Below, one piece after another: positions 15,213-22,215 of a DNA stretch of 44,219 bases. The position numbers and the translations under genes were made by a program. Numbering within the stretch: position 1 is the stretch's first letter; each line of letters starts with the position of its first letter. The notes beneath the pieces are model-generated. The model saw nothing but the letters and a program-made list of their open reading frames with translations. It did not search any database and was not told the origin of the DNA. Source of the DNA: Candidatus Omnitrophota bacterium (GTDB lineage Bacteria; Omnitrophota; Gorgyraeia; Zapsychrales; Fredricksoniimonadaceae); contig JADFZK010000023.1 of NCBI GenBank assembly GCA_015232565.1, positions 1-44,219 of the forward strand, written 5' to 3'.

Positions 15213-15426
15213 GTAGCACTCAAAGTGTACGATAAAATCGTACGGTTGAAAATGGTCGCTTCAGATGGGCGATGTGGATCTTTCTTTGTATTTGAATAAG
15301 CCAGGCATTTTTGCACCGCTTAAAGATCAAAAGTTATTTCGTTCTGCACGCATTGAAGGTGGAACTATTGCCTGGCCCAATGGTGCCGACATTGCCCCGG
15401 AAACATTGTATGAGCGCCTGGATTGA
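15213..15426 (+). pseudogene. Frameshifted DUF2442-family gene
   Basis: The first part, in the frame of 15213, encodes [20 protein letters not shown]. From about 15280 the homology continues in the next frame as [17 protein letters not shown], then [18 protein letters not shown] and [11 protein letters not shown] before TGA at 15424-15426. This is the full DUF2442 pattern (FxDG ... DLxxYL ... G-F-x-L-x-D ... WPNGADLxPExLY), split by a one-base frame change. No start codon with ribosome binding site is visible. DUF2442 genes are often part of toxin-antitoxin-like pairs; this one looks dead. Confidence 0.75.
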
Positions 15427-15451
15427 CAAACCCCTCCCGTCTGTGATAGAT
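15423..15451 (+). promoter_or_regulatory. Possible promoter for the bamD-like/lptE/holA genes
   Basis: TTGACA (15423-15428), 17 bases, TAGATT (15446-15451), about 120 bases before the bamD-like start. The -35 box overlaps the end of the DUF2442 remnant. Confidence 0.45.
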
Positions 15452-15573
15452 TGGCGCGTGCTTTGGGGCTGGCCGTTATTTGTTGGCGGGCCCTTAATCA
15501 GGTTATTGGTCAGAATTCTCCCGACCGCCGGCCGCAAGCCCGCGGTGGGGTTTAACCCAAAAGAAAGACATCT

Positions 15574-16551
15574 ATGCGCCCTGTCTCATCGATCGTTCTT
15601 GTTCTGGCCGTAGTTTTTACGGCGCTTTTTTCTGCGGCGGCCCCGGCGGCCCGGGCTTTCTGGATCTGGACTCCGGAGAGCGGCAAATGGGTGAATCCCA
15701 AATACGATGTGAAGCCTTCCCCCAAAGAGCAGTTGAGCTATGCCCAGGGTTTCTTTGACGAAAAGAAATATCCTGAAGCCTTGCGCGAGTATAAAAAGCT
15801 CCTTAAACATTATGGCAAATCCCGCGAAGCCGCCGAAGGGCAGTTTTATATTGGCCGGGTTTGGGAAGAAATGAAAAAATATTTTCAGGCCGTGGATGCT
15901 TATCAGAAAGTTATCGACCGGTATCCTTTCAGTGATCTTGGGCCCAAAGTGGTTGAGCGGCAATATGTTATCGCCAATTTGTTCATGGAAGGCAAGGCCA
16001 AGGATTCGCGCTTTGCCACGTCATTGCTGGGTAATGAATATAATGTGGTAGATGTGTTCCGCAAGGTGATCAAGAACGATCCTTACGGCGCGTATGCTCC
16101 GTCGGCGCAGTTCAAGATCGGTTTATTCTACCTGGGGCGTAACGAGTACAGCCAGGCCCGCGACGAGTTTGAGAAAACCCTCAACGATTATCCGGATACC
16201 AAGTGGGCCGAGTCCGCGCGTTATCAGATCGCGGTGGCGGATGCCAAGCGTTCGGTGCCTGCGCAATACGACCAGAAGGTTACCAATGTGGCGGTGGCGG
16301 GTTTTGAGGATTTCGTCAAGAGCAACCCCGAGTCCGAGTTATCGGCGGATGCCAAAAAAGAGATCGACCGCCTGCGCCTGAAGGAAGCCGAGAACGCTTT
16401 TGTGGTGGCCAGGTTCTATCAGAAGAGCAAGGAGTCCAAGTCTGCGCTGATCTATTATCAGGGAGTGGTCGACAAGTATGGCGACACGCCCTGGGCGGCA
16501 AAGGCCAGGACCGAGATCAACATGATAAAGACCGGAGCGGTGCATAAATGA
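15574..16551 (+). CDS. BamD-like tetratricopeptide-repeat envelope protein
   Basis: 325 residues. After a Sec signal peptide (about 1-28) comes FWIWTPESGKWVNPKY, then a run of TPR-like helix pairs: QGFFDEKKYPEALREYKKLL, AEGQFYIGRVWEEMKKYFQA, APSAQFKIGLFYLGRNEYSQ and further units to the end. This matches the BamD/YfiO layout, a periplasmic scaffold of the beta-barrel assembly machine. There is no lipobox cysteine at the signal cleavage site (APAARAF), so unlike true BamD it would not be lipid-anchored. It may instead be a soluble BamD relative. AAAGAAAG precedes the ATG. Its stop overlaps the lptE start (ATGA). Confidence 0.8.
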   Translation: MRPVSSIVLVLAVVFTALFSAAAPAARAFWIWTPESGKWVNPKYDVKPSPKEQLSYAQGFFDEKKYPEALREYKKLLKHYGKSREAAEGQFYIGRVWEEMKKYFQAVDAYQKVIDRYPFSDLGPKVVERQYVIANLFMEGKAKDSRFATSLLGNEYNVVDVFRKVIKNDPYGAYAPSAQFKIGLFYLGRNEYSQARDEFEKTLNDYPDTKWAESARYQIAVADAKRSVPAQYDQKVTNVAVAGFEDFVKSNPESELSADAKKEIDRLRLKEAENAFVVARFYQKSKESKSALIYYQGVVDKYGDTPWAAKARTEINMIKTGAVHK

Positions 16552-17075
16552 AAAATCTACTTGGGGCCTGGTGTCTGGCGCTTATGTTCGTGGCGGGTTG
16601 CGGGTATACTACCGGTTCGCTTTTACCGAGCCATTTAAAAACCGTCTTTGTAAAGCCGGTGGAGAACAAGGTCGATTACATGAACCAGGATGAGCGCAAG
16701 CTGTACCTGCCGGGCATGGAAACGCGCGTGCGTACGGCGTTGATCGACCGTTTCCTGTTCGACGGCAACCTGCGCGTAGGTGACGAGGATACGGCCGACC
16801 TGGTGGTCACAGCCCAATTGCTCAGTTTTAACCGCGAGGACGTGCGTTTGACCGAGGATCAGAATGTCAAGGAGTACCGTTTACGCGTCACAGTGGCGAT
16901 CAAGGTTGTAGACAGCACCGACAACGATAAGGTGCTTTGGGAAGATACCGCCTTCTCCGGCGAGTCAACTTATTATGTGTCCGGCCCGCTGGCCAAGGCC
17001 GAGAGCGTGGCCGTGGAAGAAACTTTCAAAGACCTGGCCCAGCGCGTCGTGGCCCGCACAATAGAAGACTGGTAA
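16548..17075 (+). CDS. lptE: LptE-like LPS-assembly lipoprotein
   Basis: 175 residues with a lipoprotein signal: MKNLLGAWCLALMFVAGCGY, cleavage before C18. The mature part shows the LptE alpha/beta plug pattern: KTVFVKPVENKV, then TRVRTALIDRFLFDGNLRV, TADLVVTAQLLSFNRED, and a C-terminal helix FKDLAQRVVARTIEDW. LptE plugs the LptD barrel that inserts LPS in the outer membrane. The position between the bamD-like gene and holA matches the conserved lptE-holA order seen in many Gram-negative genomes. Confidence 0.87.
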   Translation: MKNLLGAWCLALMFVAGCGYTTGSLLPSHLKTVFVKPVENKVDYMNQDERKLYLPGMETRVRTALIDRFLFDGNLRVGDEDTADLVVTAQLLSFNREDVRLTEDQNVKEYRLRVTVAIKVVDSTDNDKVLWEDTAFSGESTYYVSGPLAKAESVAVEETFKDLAQRVVARTIEDW

Positions 17076-17084
17076 TGAGGCGGC

Positions 17085-17753
17085 ATGGACTATCTTCTTC
17101 ACGGCACCGATCTGAAGCTCAGGGATAAAACCCTGGCCGATATAAAGAATGCGGTCTTGCCGTCGCCGGACGCCGCGCGCCTGGATTTCGAAAGCCTGGA
17201 CGGCCACAAGCTCACCCCCGAAAGATTAAAGATCGCCCTTTTTTCCCTGCCCGGCGTGGCCGCGCAAAGGCTGGTGCATGTTTATCACGCCGAGAAGCTC
17301 CCCAAGGAAACGCTGGAATGGCTGTTGAAGTTCCTGAAGGCCGAGCACGCCCAGGTAGCGCTGGTGCTGGAGGCCGACGAGTGGGACGACAGCACCAAGA
17401 CCCGCGGCGAGGTAACCAAATTCCTCAAAAAGACCGGAGTGTCCGCGCCGCCGCCCATGACGGTGTTCGATATGATGAACGCGGTCGCAACGGGCAACAG
17501 TTCCGGAGCATTACGCGGCCTGAAAGTATTGCTTACTAACTATGAAGCGCCCGAGCGTTTGTTGGGCGGCATGGTGTGGGCCTGGTCCAACCGGGTGAAG
17601 GGGCGGGTTGCGGCGGAAGTATATAAAAAAGGCCTCCTGGTTTTGCAGGAGGCCGATATAGCTTTAAAACGCAGTCGTTTTCCCGAACGGGAATACGGGC
17701 TGGAAACAGCGGTGGTTAAGCTTTCTTTGCTTGTGAAGCCGTTAAAAGCTTAG
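17085..17753 (+). CDS. holA: DNA polymerase III delta subunit, short HolA
   Basis: 222 residues against about 330-340 in typical HolA. The start (MDYLLHGTDLKLRDKTLADI) resembles the N-terminal fold that wraps the sliding clamp. The FSLPGVAAQRLVHVYHAEKL and QVALVLEADEWDDSTK strands and the C-terminal helical collar (RLLGGMVWAWSNRVKG ... LLVLQEADIALKRSRF) are recognisable. The middle is shortened, so it may be a reduced delta. Delta opens the beta clamp as part of the clamp loader. The 3' end overlaps the 3' end of convergent rpsT, and the rpsT terminator lies inside this frame. Confidence 0.75.
   Translation: MDYLLHGTDLKLRDKTLADIKNAVLPSPDAARLDFESLDGHKLTPERLKIALFSLPGVAAQRLVHVYHAEKLPKETLEWLLKFLKAEHAQVALVLEADEWDDSTKTRGEVTKFLKKTGVSAPPPMTVFDMMNAVATGNSSGALRGLKVLLTNYEAPERLLGGMVWAWSNRVKGRVAAEVYKKGLLVLQEADIALKRSRFPEREYGLETAVVKLSLLVKPLKA
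17625..17654 (-). terminator. Rho-independent terminator of rpsT, inside holA
   Basis: On the minus strand GGCCTCCTG (17654-17646) and CAGGAGGCC (17639-17631) form a perfect 9-bp stem with a 6-base loop. Six T follow (17630-17625). The same bases encode the GLLVLQEA stretch of HolA on the other strand. Confidence 0.85.
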
Positions 17754-17988
17754 CGAATTTCGATTTGCGGTGGCTGGCGGTGTTCTTGCCGAATATCTTG
17801 CGCTTGGCCGCCTTGTCGATCTTTTTATAAAGTACGTCGAGAGATTTCTTGGCTTCAGCCGGGTTGGCCGCCAGGGCGTCGGTGAATATCCGGGTGGTTT
17901 TTCTCAGGTCAGTCTTGATGTCCAGATTGTGCATGTGGCGCTCATGGCTCTTTTTCATGTCCTGGACTGATGTTTTGCGTTGCGGCAT
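17716..17988 (-). CDS. rpsT: Ribosomal protein S20
   Basis: A 90-residue basic helical protein with the S20 pattern: MPQRKTSVQDMKKSHERHMHN, LRKTTRIFTDALA, a central helix and a C-terminal KNTASHRKSKFAKLL segment. S20 binds 16S rRNA early in small-subunit assembly. AAGGAAA lies 7 bases before the ATG. Its last 38 bases overlap the 3' end of holA, and its terminator reaches about 90 bases further into holA. The holA/rpsT convergent neighbourhood is common in bacteria. Confidence 0.93.
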   Translation of the reverse strand: MPQRKTSVQDMKKSHERHMHNLDIKTDLRKTTRIFTDALAANPAEAKKSLDVLYKKIDKAAKRKIFGKNTASHRKSKFAKLLTASQAKKA

Positions 17989-18023
17989 TGGTGTTTCCTT
18001 GCTTTTGGGTTTGTTAATGGTTG

Positions 18024-18051
18024 TTCTTTATGCGCGAAAATTTTGGATAAT
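18024..18051 (+). promoter_or_regulatory. Possible murJ promoter
   Basis: TTCTTT (18024-18029), 16 bases, GATAAT (18046-18051), in the 82-base gap between divergent rpsT and murJ. It would give a leader of about 12 bases. Confidence 0.35.
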
Positions 18052-18070
18052 ATAGCAAAGTGCCTTCCTT

Positions 18071-19648
18071 ATGTCAATTGATATAATACCGTCGTCCCGT
18101 CCGCGCGGCCTTTTACGCGCGGCTTCCATTATGTCTGGGGGCACGCTCCTCAGCCGCGTGCTGGGGTTCGTGCGCGACATGCTTTTTGCCCGCTTCTTTG
18201 GCACGGCCGCCAGCGCGGACGCTTTTGTGGTGGCCTTCCGCCTGCCCAATATGTTCCGCGACCTTATTGGTGAAGGCGCGGCTAATTCCTCTTTCATCCC
18301 GGTAATGACGGAATACAAAGAAAAGCGCCCCGCAGAATTGAAAGATTTTATTAATGCGGTGATGGCCTGGGGCGTGGTGATCTTGACCGGCATAACGGTC
18401 GCGGGTATTGTACTGGCGCCGCTGGTGGTGCGCCTGATAGCGCCCGGGTTTGCGCATGAGCCGGGCAAAACGGCTTTGGCGGTAACGCTTACCCAGATCA
18501 TGTTCCCCTACCTTATATTCATCGGCTTGACCGCTTTCTTTTCGGCTATCCAGTTTACTTATGGCGCATTTACCATGCCGGCTTTGGGGCCGTGTTTGCT
18601 GAATGTGGTTTTGATAATCTCTACTTTGGCCTCGGTGTTCTGGCTGAAACAGCCGTTGTATGGTTTGGCCGCCGGAGTGCTGGCGGGCGGGGCTTTGCAA
18701 TTATGGTTTCAATGGGTGCCGCTTAAGAAACATGGTGTAGTGCTGGCTTTATCGGCGCGGCCAGGGGCCGATACCTGGCCGGCAGTAATGAACAATGACG
18801 GCGCGCGGCAAGTGGGGCGGCTTATTCTGCCGCGCTTGTTGGGGTCGGGGGTGTACCAGCTGAATATTTTTGTGGATACGATCTGCGCTTCTTTGGTAAG
18901 CATTGTGGGGCCGGGCGGGATCTCGGCGATCTATTACGCCATGCGCATTGAGCAGTTGCCGATGGGCGTATTCGGCGTGGCGCTGGCCTCGGCGGTTTTG
19001 CCGCGCCTGTCAAAGGAAGCGCTCTCGGCTGATAAGGCGCAGTTCAAGGCCACGCTGGAGTTTGCGCTAAAGAATATCTTTTTTATCATGTTGCCTATGA
19101 CCATCACGCTGTCTTTGCTGGCCGAGCCTTTGGTGCGGGTTATTTTTCAGCGCGGCGCTTTCGACGCGTATTCGACCGCGGTCACGGCTTCGGCCCTGAT
19201 CTGTTTTGGCCTGGGGCTTATGGGTTACGGCGGGGTAAAGCTTCTGGTATCGGCTTTTCATTCTTTACAAGATACGCGCACTCCGGTAAAAGTGGCGCTG
19301 GTCTCTCTGGCGGTGAACGCGCTTCTGAATGTTTTACTCATGTTTCCTTTAAAGATCGCCGGTATTGCTTTGGCCAGCGCGGTCTCTTCGGTGGTCAGCA
19401 TTGCCCTTTTAATGCGCTTCCTGTCGGCCAGACTGGGTGGTTTTGATATCCGATTCGCCGGTTTCTTCCTTAAACTTCTTGCCGCAGGCAGTCTGCAGGC
19501 CGCGGGGGTGTGGTGGCTGTGGCGGTTAATACCCGGCACCCCTGAGCTCTGGCGCCTGGCTATCGTGATCCCCAGCGGCGCCCTTCTCTATTTACTAGCC
19601 GCTCATGTCCTGCGCCTGGAACAGGTGCGTTTCCTGCGAGCCACGTAA
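18071..19648 (+). CDS. murJ: MurJ lipid II flippase
   Basis: A 525-residue polytopic protein of the MOP superfamily that moves lipid II to the outer face of the inner membrane. The N-terminus ASIMSGGTLLSRVLGFVRDM and the FRLPNMFRDLIGEGAANSSF motif are diagnostic. Later motifs include YAMRIEQLPMGVFGVALASA and GYGGVKLLVSAFHSLQDT. About 13-14 membrane helices can be traced. No strong ribosome binding site precedes ATG 18071. An internal ATG at 18131 is possible but would drop the residues before MSGG that family members usually have. Confidence 0.95.
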   Translation: MSIDIIPSSRPRGLLRAASIMSGGTLLSRVLGFVRDMLFARFFGTAASADAFVVAFRLPNMFRDLIGEGAANSSFIPVMTEYKEKRPAELKDFINAVMAWGVVILTGITVAGIVLAPLVVRLIAPGFAHEPGKTALAVTLTQIMFPYLIFIGLTAFFSAIQFTYGAFTMPALGPCLLNVVLIISTLASVFWLKQPLYGLAAGVLAGGALQLWFQWVPLKKHGVVLALSARPGADTWPAVMNNDGARQVGRLILPRLLGSGVYQLNIFVDTICASLVSIVGPGGISAIYYAMRIEQLPMGVFGVALASAVLPRLSKEALSADKAQFKATLEFALKNIFFIMLPMTITLSLLAEPLVRVIFQRGAFDAYSTAVTASALICFGLGLMGYGGVKLLVSAFHSLQDTRTPVKVALVSLAVNALLNVLLMFPLKIAGIALASAVSSVVSIALLMRFLSARLGGFDIRFAGFFLKLLAAGSLQAAGVWWLWRLIPGTPELWRLAIVIPSGALLYLLAAHVLRLEQVRFLRAT

Positions 19649-19706
19649 ACGCATACACTGCCGTGCTTGAGAGGATGTATTTAATATTATAGACTTGTAG
19701 GGCAAT

Positions 19707-19735
19707 TTGTTTTCGGCGGGAAAGTGTTCTATACT
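19707..19735 (+). promoter_or_regulatory. Promoter of the first cysteine-rich secreted protein
   Basis: TTGTTT (19707-19712), 17 bases, TATACT (19730-19735), with a leader of about 90 bases to the ATG at 19832. Confidence 0.55.
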
Positions 19736-19831
19736 CTAATTGAGGACGCCCTGGTTACGGGGTCAAGCGCCGGTTGGAGTTGGGTGTTCTTAAACAAGTT
19801 TTTGCCCGGCACTTTTGTTAAGGAGCATTTT

Positions 19832-21937
19832 ATGTTTCCTTCAGTGCGGTTTTACAGCCTGCTTTCTTTAGTTACCAGTTTGATCCTTGCTTTATTTCTT
19901 TCCGTAGATGTGCGGGCGATCACGATCAGTGATGCCGATCCTGCCAATACCAGAAGCAGTTATTTAACTGTGCCCGAAGCCGCCGCCCAGGCCGCTGCTC
20001 TGCCGCGGACCTCCGGTCGGGCGGCAAAGGGCCAGCCGGGGAATACACAAAGGTTCCCGACCAAACTTCGGTCCGTGGATCTGGGCAATACTGGTAATAT
20101 TGCTTCCGTAGGTGATCAGTCATCAACTGCGGTTGAAGTGGAATACAAGTCTGGTTCCAATTCGGAATTGGATGTGGATGGTATCACGATCAACGGCAGT
20201 TATCCGGTAACTGTATTTATGCCGGCGAATTTGGATGGTACCAATTATTGTTCCAAGGTTATTGCCAAGCCTGTTAATACTCCAGATTTTTATATCCCGT
20301 TAAAAACTGTAAATGAATGGAAAAGTTTTATTGACGCCAGGGGGTATGGTAGTTACGGGTGTGTGTGTTTACCCGGCCGGGCTGATTGTGACGGTCTTTG
20401 CAATACTGCTAACGGATGTGAAACGGATATTACCCAGGCCGCTAATTGTGGCGCTTGTAACGTAACTTGCGGGTCTGGGCAGGCTTGCGTAGCCACCGGA
20501 TCAACCTGGGTCTGCCAGGACACTGCGACCTGCACGGATAACATTCAAAATAGCGCGGAAACCGGCGTCGATTGCGGCGGTACATGCCCAGCCTGCGCCA
20601 GGTGCGGAGACAGGGTTGTAAATATCGGTGAACAATGTGATTTTGGAGATGCCGATCCCGGTGACGGTTGTTCGTCCTCCTGCCTATGGGAAATCCGGAC
20701 AGTCAGTTGTGCCTTGCCCGGTGGCAACAGTACGGCCTTACAGCTGAATTCTCCTGCAACGATCACGCAGATGTATGGCGCGTTCGGGTGGGGTCCGCCC
20801 GAGGTTGCGGTATATAATGCGGCGGCTTTGCCCTCAATGTGTACGTATAGTTGCAATAGCGCTAACGGGTACTTCTTTAATGGCACGGCTTGCGTAAATT
20901 GTTCCAGTCTGACGGTGAGCTTTGTTAACAAGGATGTTATTCCACCGGGCAGTCCGGTGGCCCAGTATGCGAAGGTTGACATAAGGGTTACAAATAATGC
21001 ATTGACGACTTTTACCGGCAGAAGGGCCAATCTAATAATGAAAGAGCCGCCGGTTATGACTACCGAAAATACTGACCGACTTCCTTATTATACTGTTCTT
21101 ACCTCGAATAATTCAACCTCGCAGACCAATTCAGTGGTGTCTACGGGTGGTATATATCGTGATGCCGGCCGGGAGTATCCTTATTACAATATTGCTATTC
21201 CAACACTGGCTTCGGGGGATAGTGCGACCATTGTTATTCCGGATCTGCGTTTTTTTAAAAAGGCTGGTAATTTTATCAGTCTGGAATCGGTGTTGCAGGC
21301 TGAACTTAATTGTGGCGCCGGTGCTTTCTATCCGGTGCATGCTCCTTTACAATGCCCTGTTCCTCCGGCCGGAACTGGCTGGACTCCGGCTGTTATCGAT
21401 ACCCGGTATTGGGGGCCTGCTGGAACAGGCTATTATGAGCAGGTATGCGCAGCGGCTTCCCCGGACGGTGTGGTATGCCCGGGTGATGTTTGGGTGCCGG
21501 CAGTTACCAGCGCGGATTATGTGGGGAGCAGTCCTAATAATGGCAAGTGCCTGTTCAGATGCCCGACTAATCAAAGGTGGAACAGTGGCACTGCTACCTG
21601 TATTAATGTAACCATTTGCACGGCTTTTCAGTGTAAAAGCCCGGTGGACGGGTCTTGTGTTGGCGGCCAGGGGGCGCCAGCGCCTCAGGCAAATTGCCCG
21701 GCCTTGCCGGCGGGGGAAGAATATTGGCCGAGCTCCTGGTCGAGATGTACTACTTCTTATCCAGCCGACCCCGAGACTGGTTTTTGCAAACCTTTGCGGC
21801 CCTGCCCGAAAGTGTATAGCGATACCGACAGCTTGTATTCCTGTGCCTATCATTGTTCTGCAGGGTATGCGCTCAGCAATGGCCATTGTTGTCCAACCGG
21901 TAAAGTCTGGAACCCTGCCAGCAGTTCCTGCCAGTAA
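19832..21937 (+). CDS. Modular cysteine-rich secreted protein (paralogue 1)
   Basis: 701 residues from ATG 19832, which has AAGGAG 6-7 bases upstream; the frame is open further back to 19724 but without a signal. A Sec signal (about 1-32, ending VDVRA) is followed by an N-terminal module ending DFYIPLKTVNEWKSFIDA. Next come short cysteine modules: NGCETDITQAANCGACNVTC resembles the 'NGCETN...NCGACG' repeat of myxobacterial surface proteins, and CGDRVVNIGEQCDFGDADPG plus DGCSSSCLWE is a DUF4215-type repeat. The last 346 residues (356-701) are a module shared with the 22216 product: CSSLTVSFVNKD, then GRRANLIM, IYRDAGREYPYYNIAIP, FYPVHAPLQC, CPALPAGEEYW and a close ALSNGHCC. It is probably surface-exposed and disulfide-rich. 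Function unknown. Confidence 0.8.
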   Translation: MFPSVRFYSLLSLVTSLILALFLSVDVRAITISDADPANTRSSYLTVPEAAAQAAALPRTSGRAAKGQPGNTQRFPTKLRSVDLGNTGNIASVGDQSSTAVEVEYKSGSNSELDVDGITINGSYPVTVFMPANLDGTNYCSKVIAKPVNTPDFYIPLKTVNEWKSFIDARGYGSYGCVCLPGRADCDGLCNTANGCETDITQAANCGACNVTCGSGQACVATGSTWVCQDTATCTDNIQNSAETGVDCGGTCPACARCGDRVVNIGEQCDFGDADPGDGCSSSCLWEIRTVSCALPGGNSTALQLNSPATITQMYGAFGWGPPEVAVYNAAALPSMCTYSCNSANGYFFNGTACVNCSSLTVSFVNKDVIPPGSPVAQYAKVDIRVTNNALTTFTGRRANLIMKEPPVMTTENTDRLPYYTVLTSNNSTSQTNSVVSTGGIYRDAGREYPYYNIAIPTLASGDSATIVIPDLRFFKKAGNFISLESVLQAELNCGAGAFYPVHAPLQCPVPPAGTGWTPAVIDTRYWGPAGTGYYEQVCAAASPDGVVCPGDVWVPAVTSADYVGSSPNNGKCLFRCPTNQRWNSGTATCINVTICTAFQCKSPVDGSCVGGQGAPAPQANCPALPAGEEYWPSSWSRCTTSYPADPETGFCKPLRPCPKVYSDTDSLYSCAYHCSAGYALSNGHCCPTGKVWNPASSSCQ

Positions 21938-21961
21938 ATTTCGATTCTCTATTGCTTTCCA

Positions 21962-21979
21962 AAATGTAAGGAAGCGTTA
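21962..21979 (+). repeat. Dispersed 18-bp repeat downstream of a secreted-protein gene
   Basis: AAATGTAAGGAAGCGTTA is identical at 44118-44135 and occurs inverted with one change (16 bases) at 26477-26492. All three copies lie just after a gene for a large exported protein. The bases before this copy (ATTTCGATTC...ATTGC) also resemble part of the 26473-26630 insert. Confidence 0.6.
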
Positions 21980-22000
21980 ATAATGTTAACTTACCAGGCA

Positions 22001-22084
22001 CATTGTCAAGTAAATATAATGTGTCCCGGTTTATATGTCCCGGTTTATCTCATTGTCAAGTAAATATAATGTGTCCCGGTTTAT
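22001..22084. repeat. Direct repeat of about 34 bp, possible IS-end remnant
   Basis: The 34-base string starting CATTGTCAAGTAAATATAAT and ending GTGTCCCGGTTTAT occurs at 22001-22034 and again at 22051-22084. Its last part (ATGTCCCGGTTTAT) appears a third time between them at about 22035-22048. It resembles the ends of some insertion sequences (TGTCAAGT...GTCC), but no transposase is present. It lies just upstream of the promoter for the next gene. Confidence 0.65.
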
Positions 22085-22140
22085 CTTTCCGACGGGAAGA
22101 AAGCGGTTTCTTGTTTCTCCATTTTTTTCGGCTTCAGCTA

Positions 22141-22169
22141 TTGCTTTTGGTGGTTTTGTCGGATATACT
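22141..22169 (+). promoter_or_regulatory. Promoter of the second cysteine-rich secreted protein
   Basis: TTGCTT (22141-22146), 17 bases, TATACT (22164-22169), followed by TCAAGCAGG. The whole block from about 22090 to 22180 is similar to the block before the third paralogue (26715-26795), including TTCGGC..ATTGCTTTTGG and TTTTGTCG. Confidence 0.65.
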
Positions 22170-22215
22170 TCAAGCAGGGAAAAGTGCCTTAGGCCCATTT
22201 AAGGAGTGGGCGTTT

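Noticed and set aside
15311..15613. A 100-codon plus-strand frame before the bamD-like gene
   Set aside because: The same DNA encodes the DUF2442 remnant in another frame; this frame has no ribosome binding site and no family features.
18113..18700. A 195-codon minus-strand frame opposite murJ
   Set aside because: Arg/His/Gln-rich low-quality sequence typical of a shadow; MurJ motifs are clear on the plus strand.
22003..22215. Upstream extension of the 1415-residue protein
   Set aside because: The extra residues come from the direct repeats and promoter region; the signal peptide and AAGGAG place the start at 22216.
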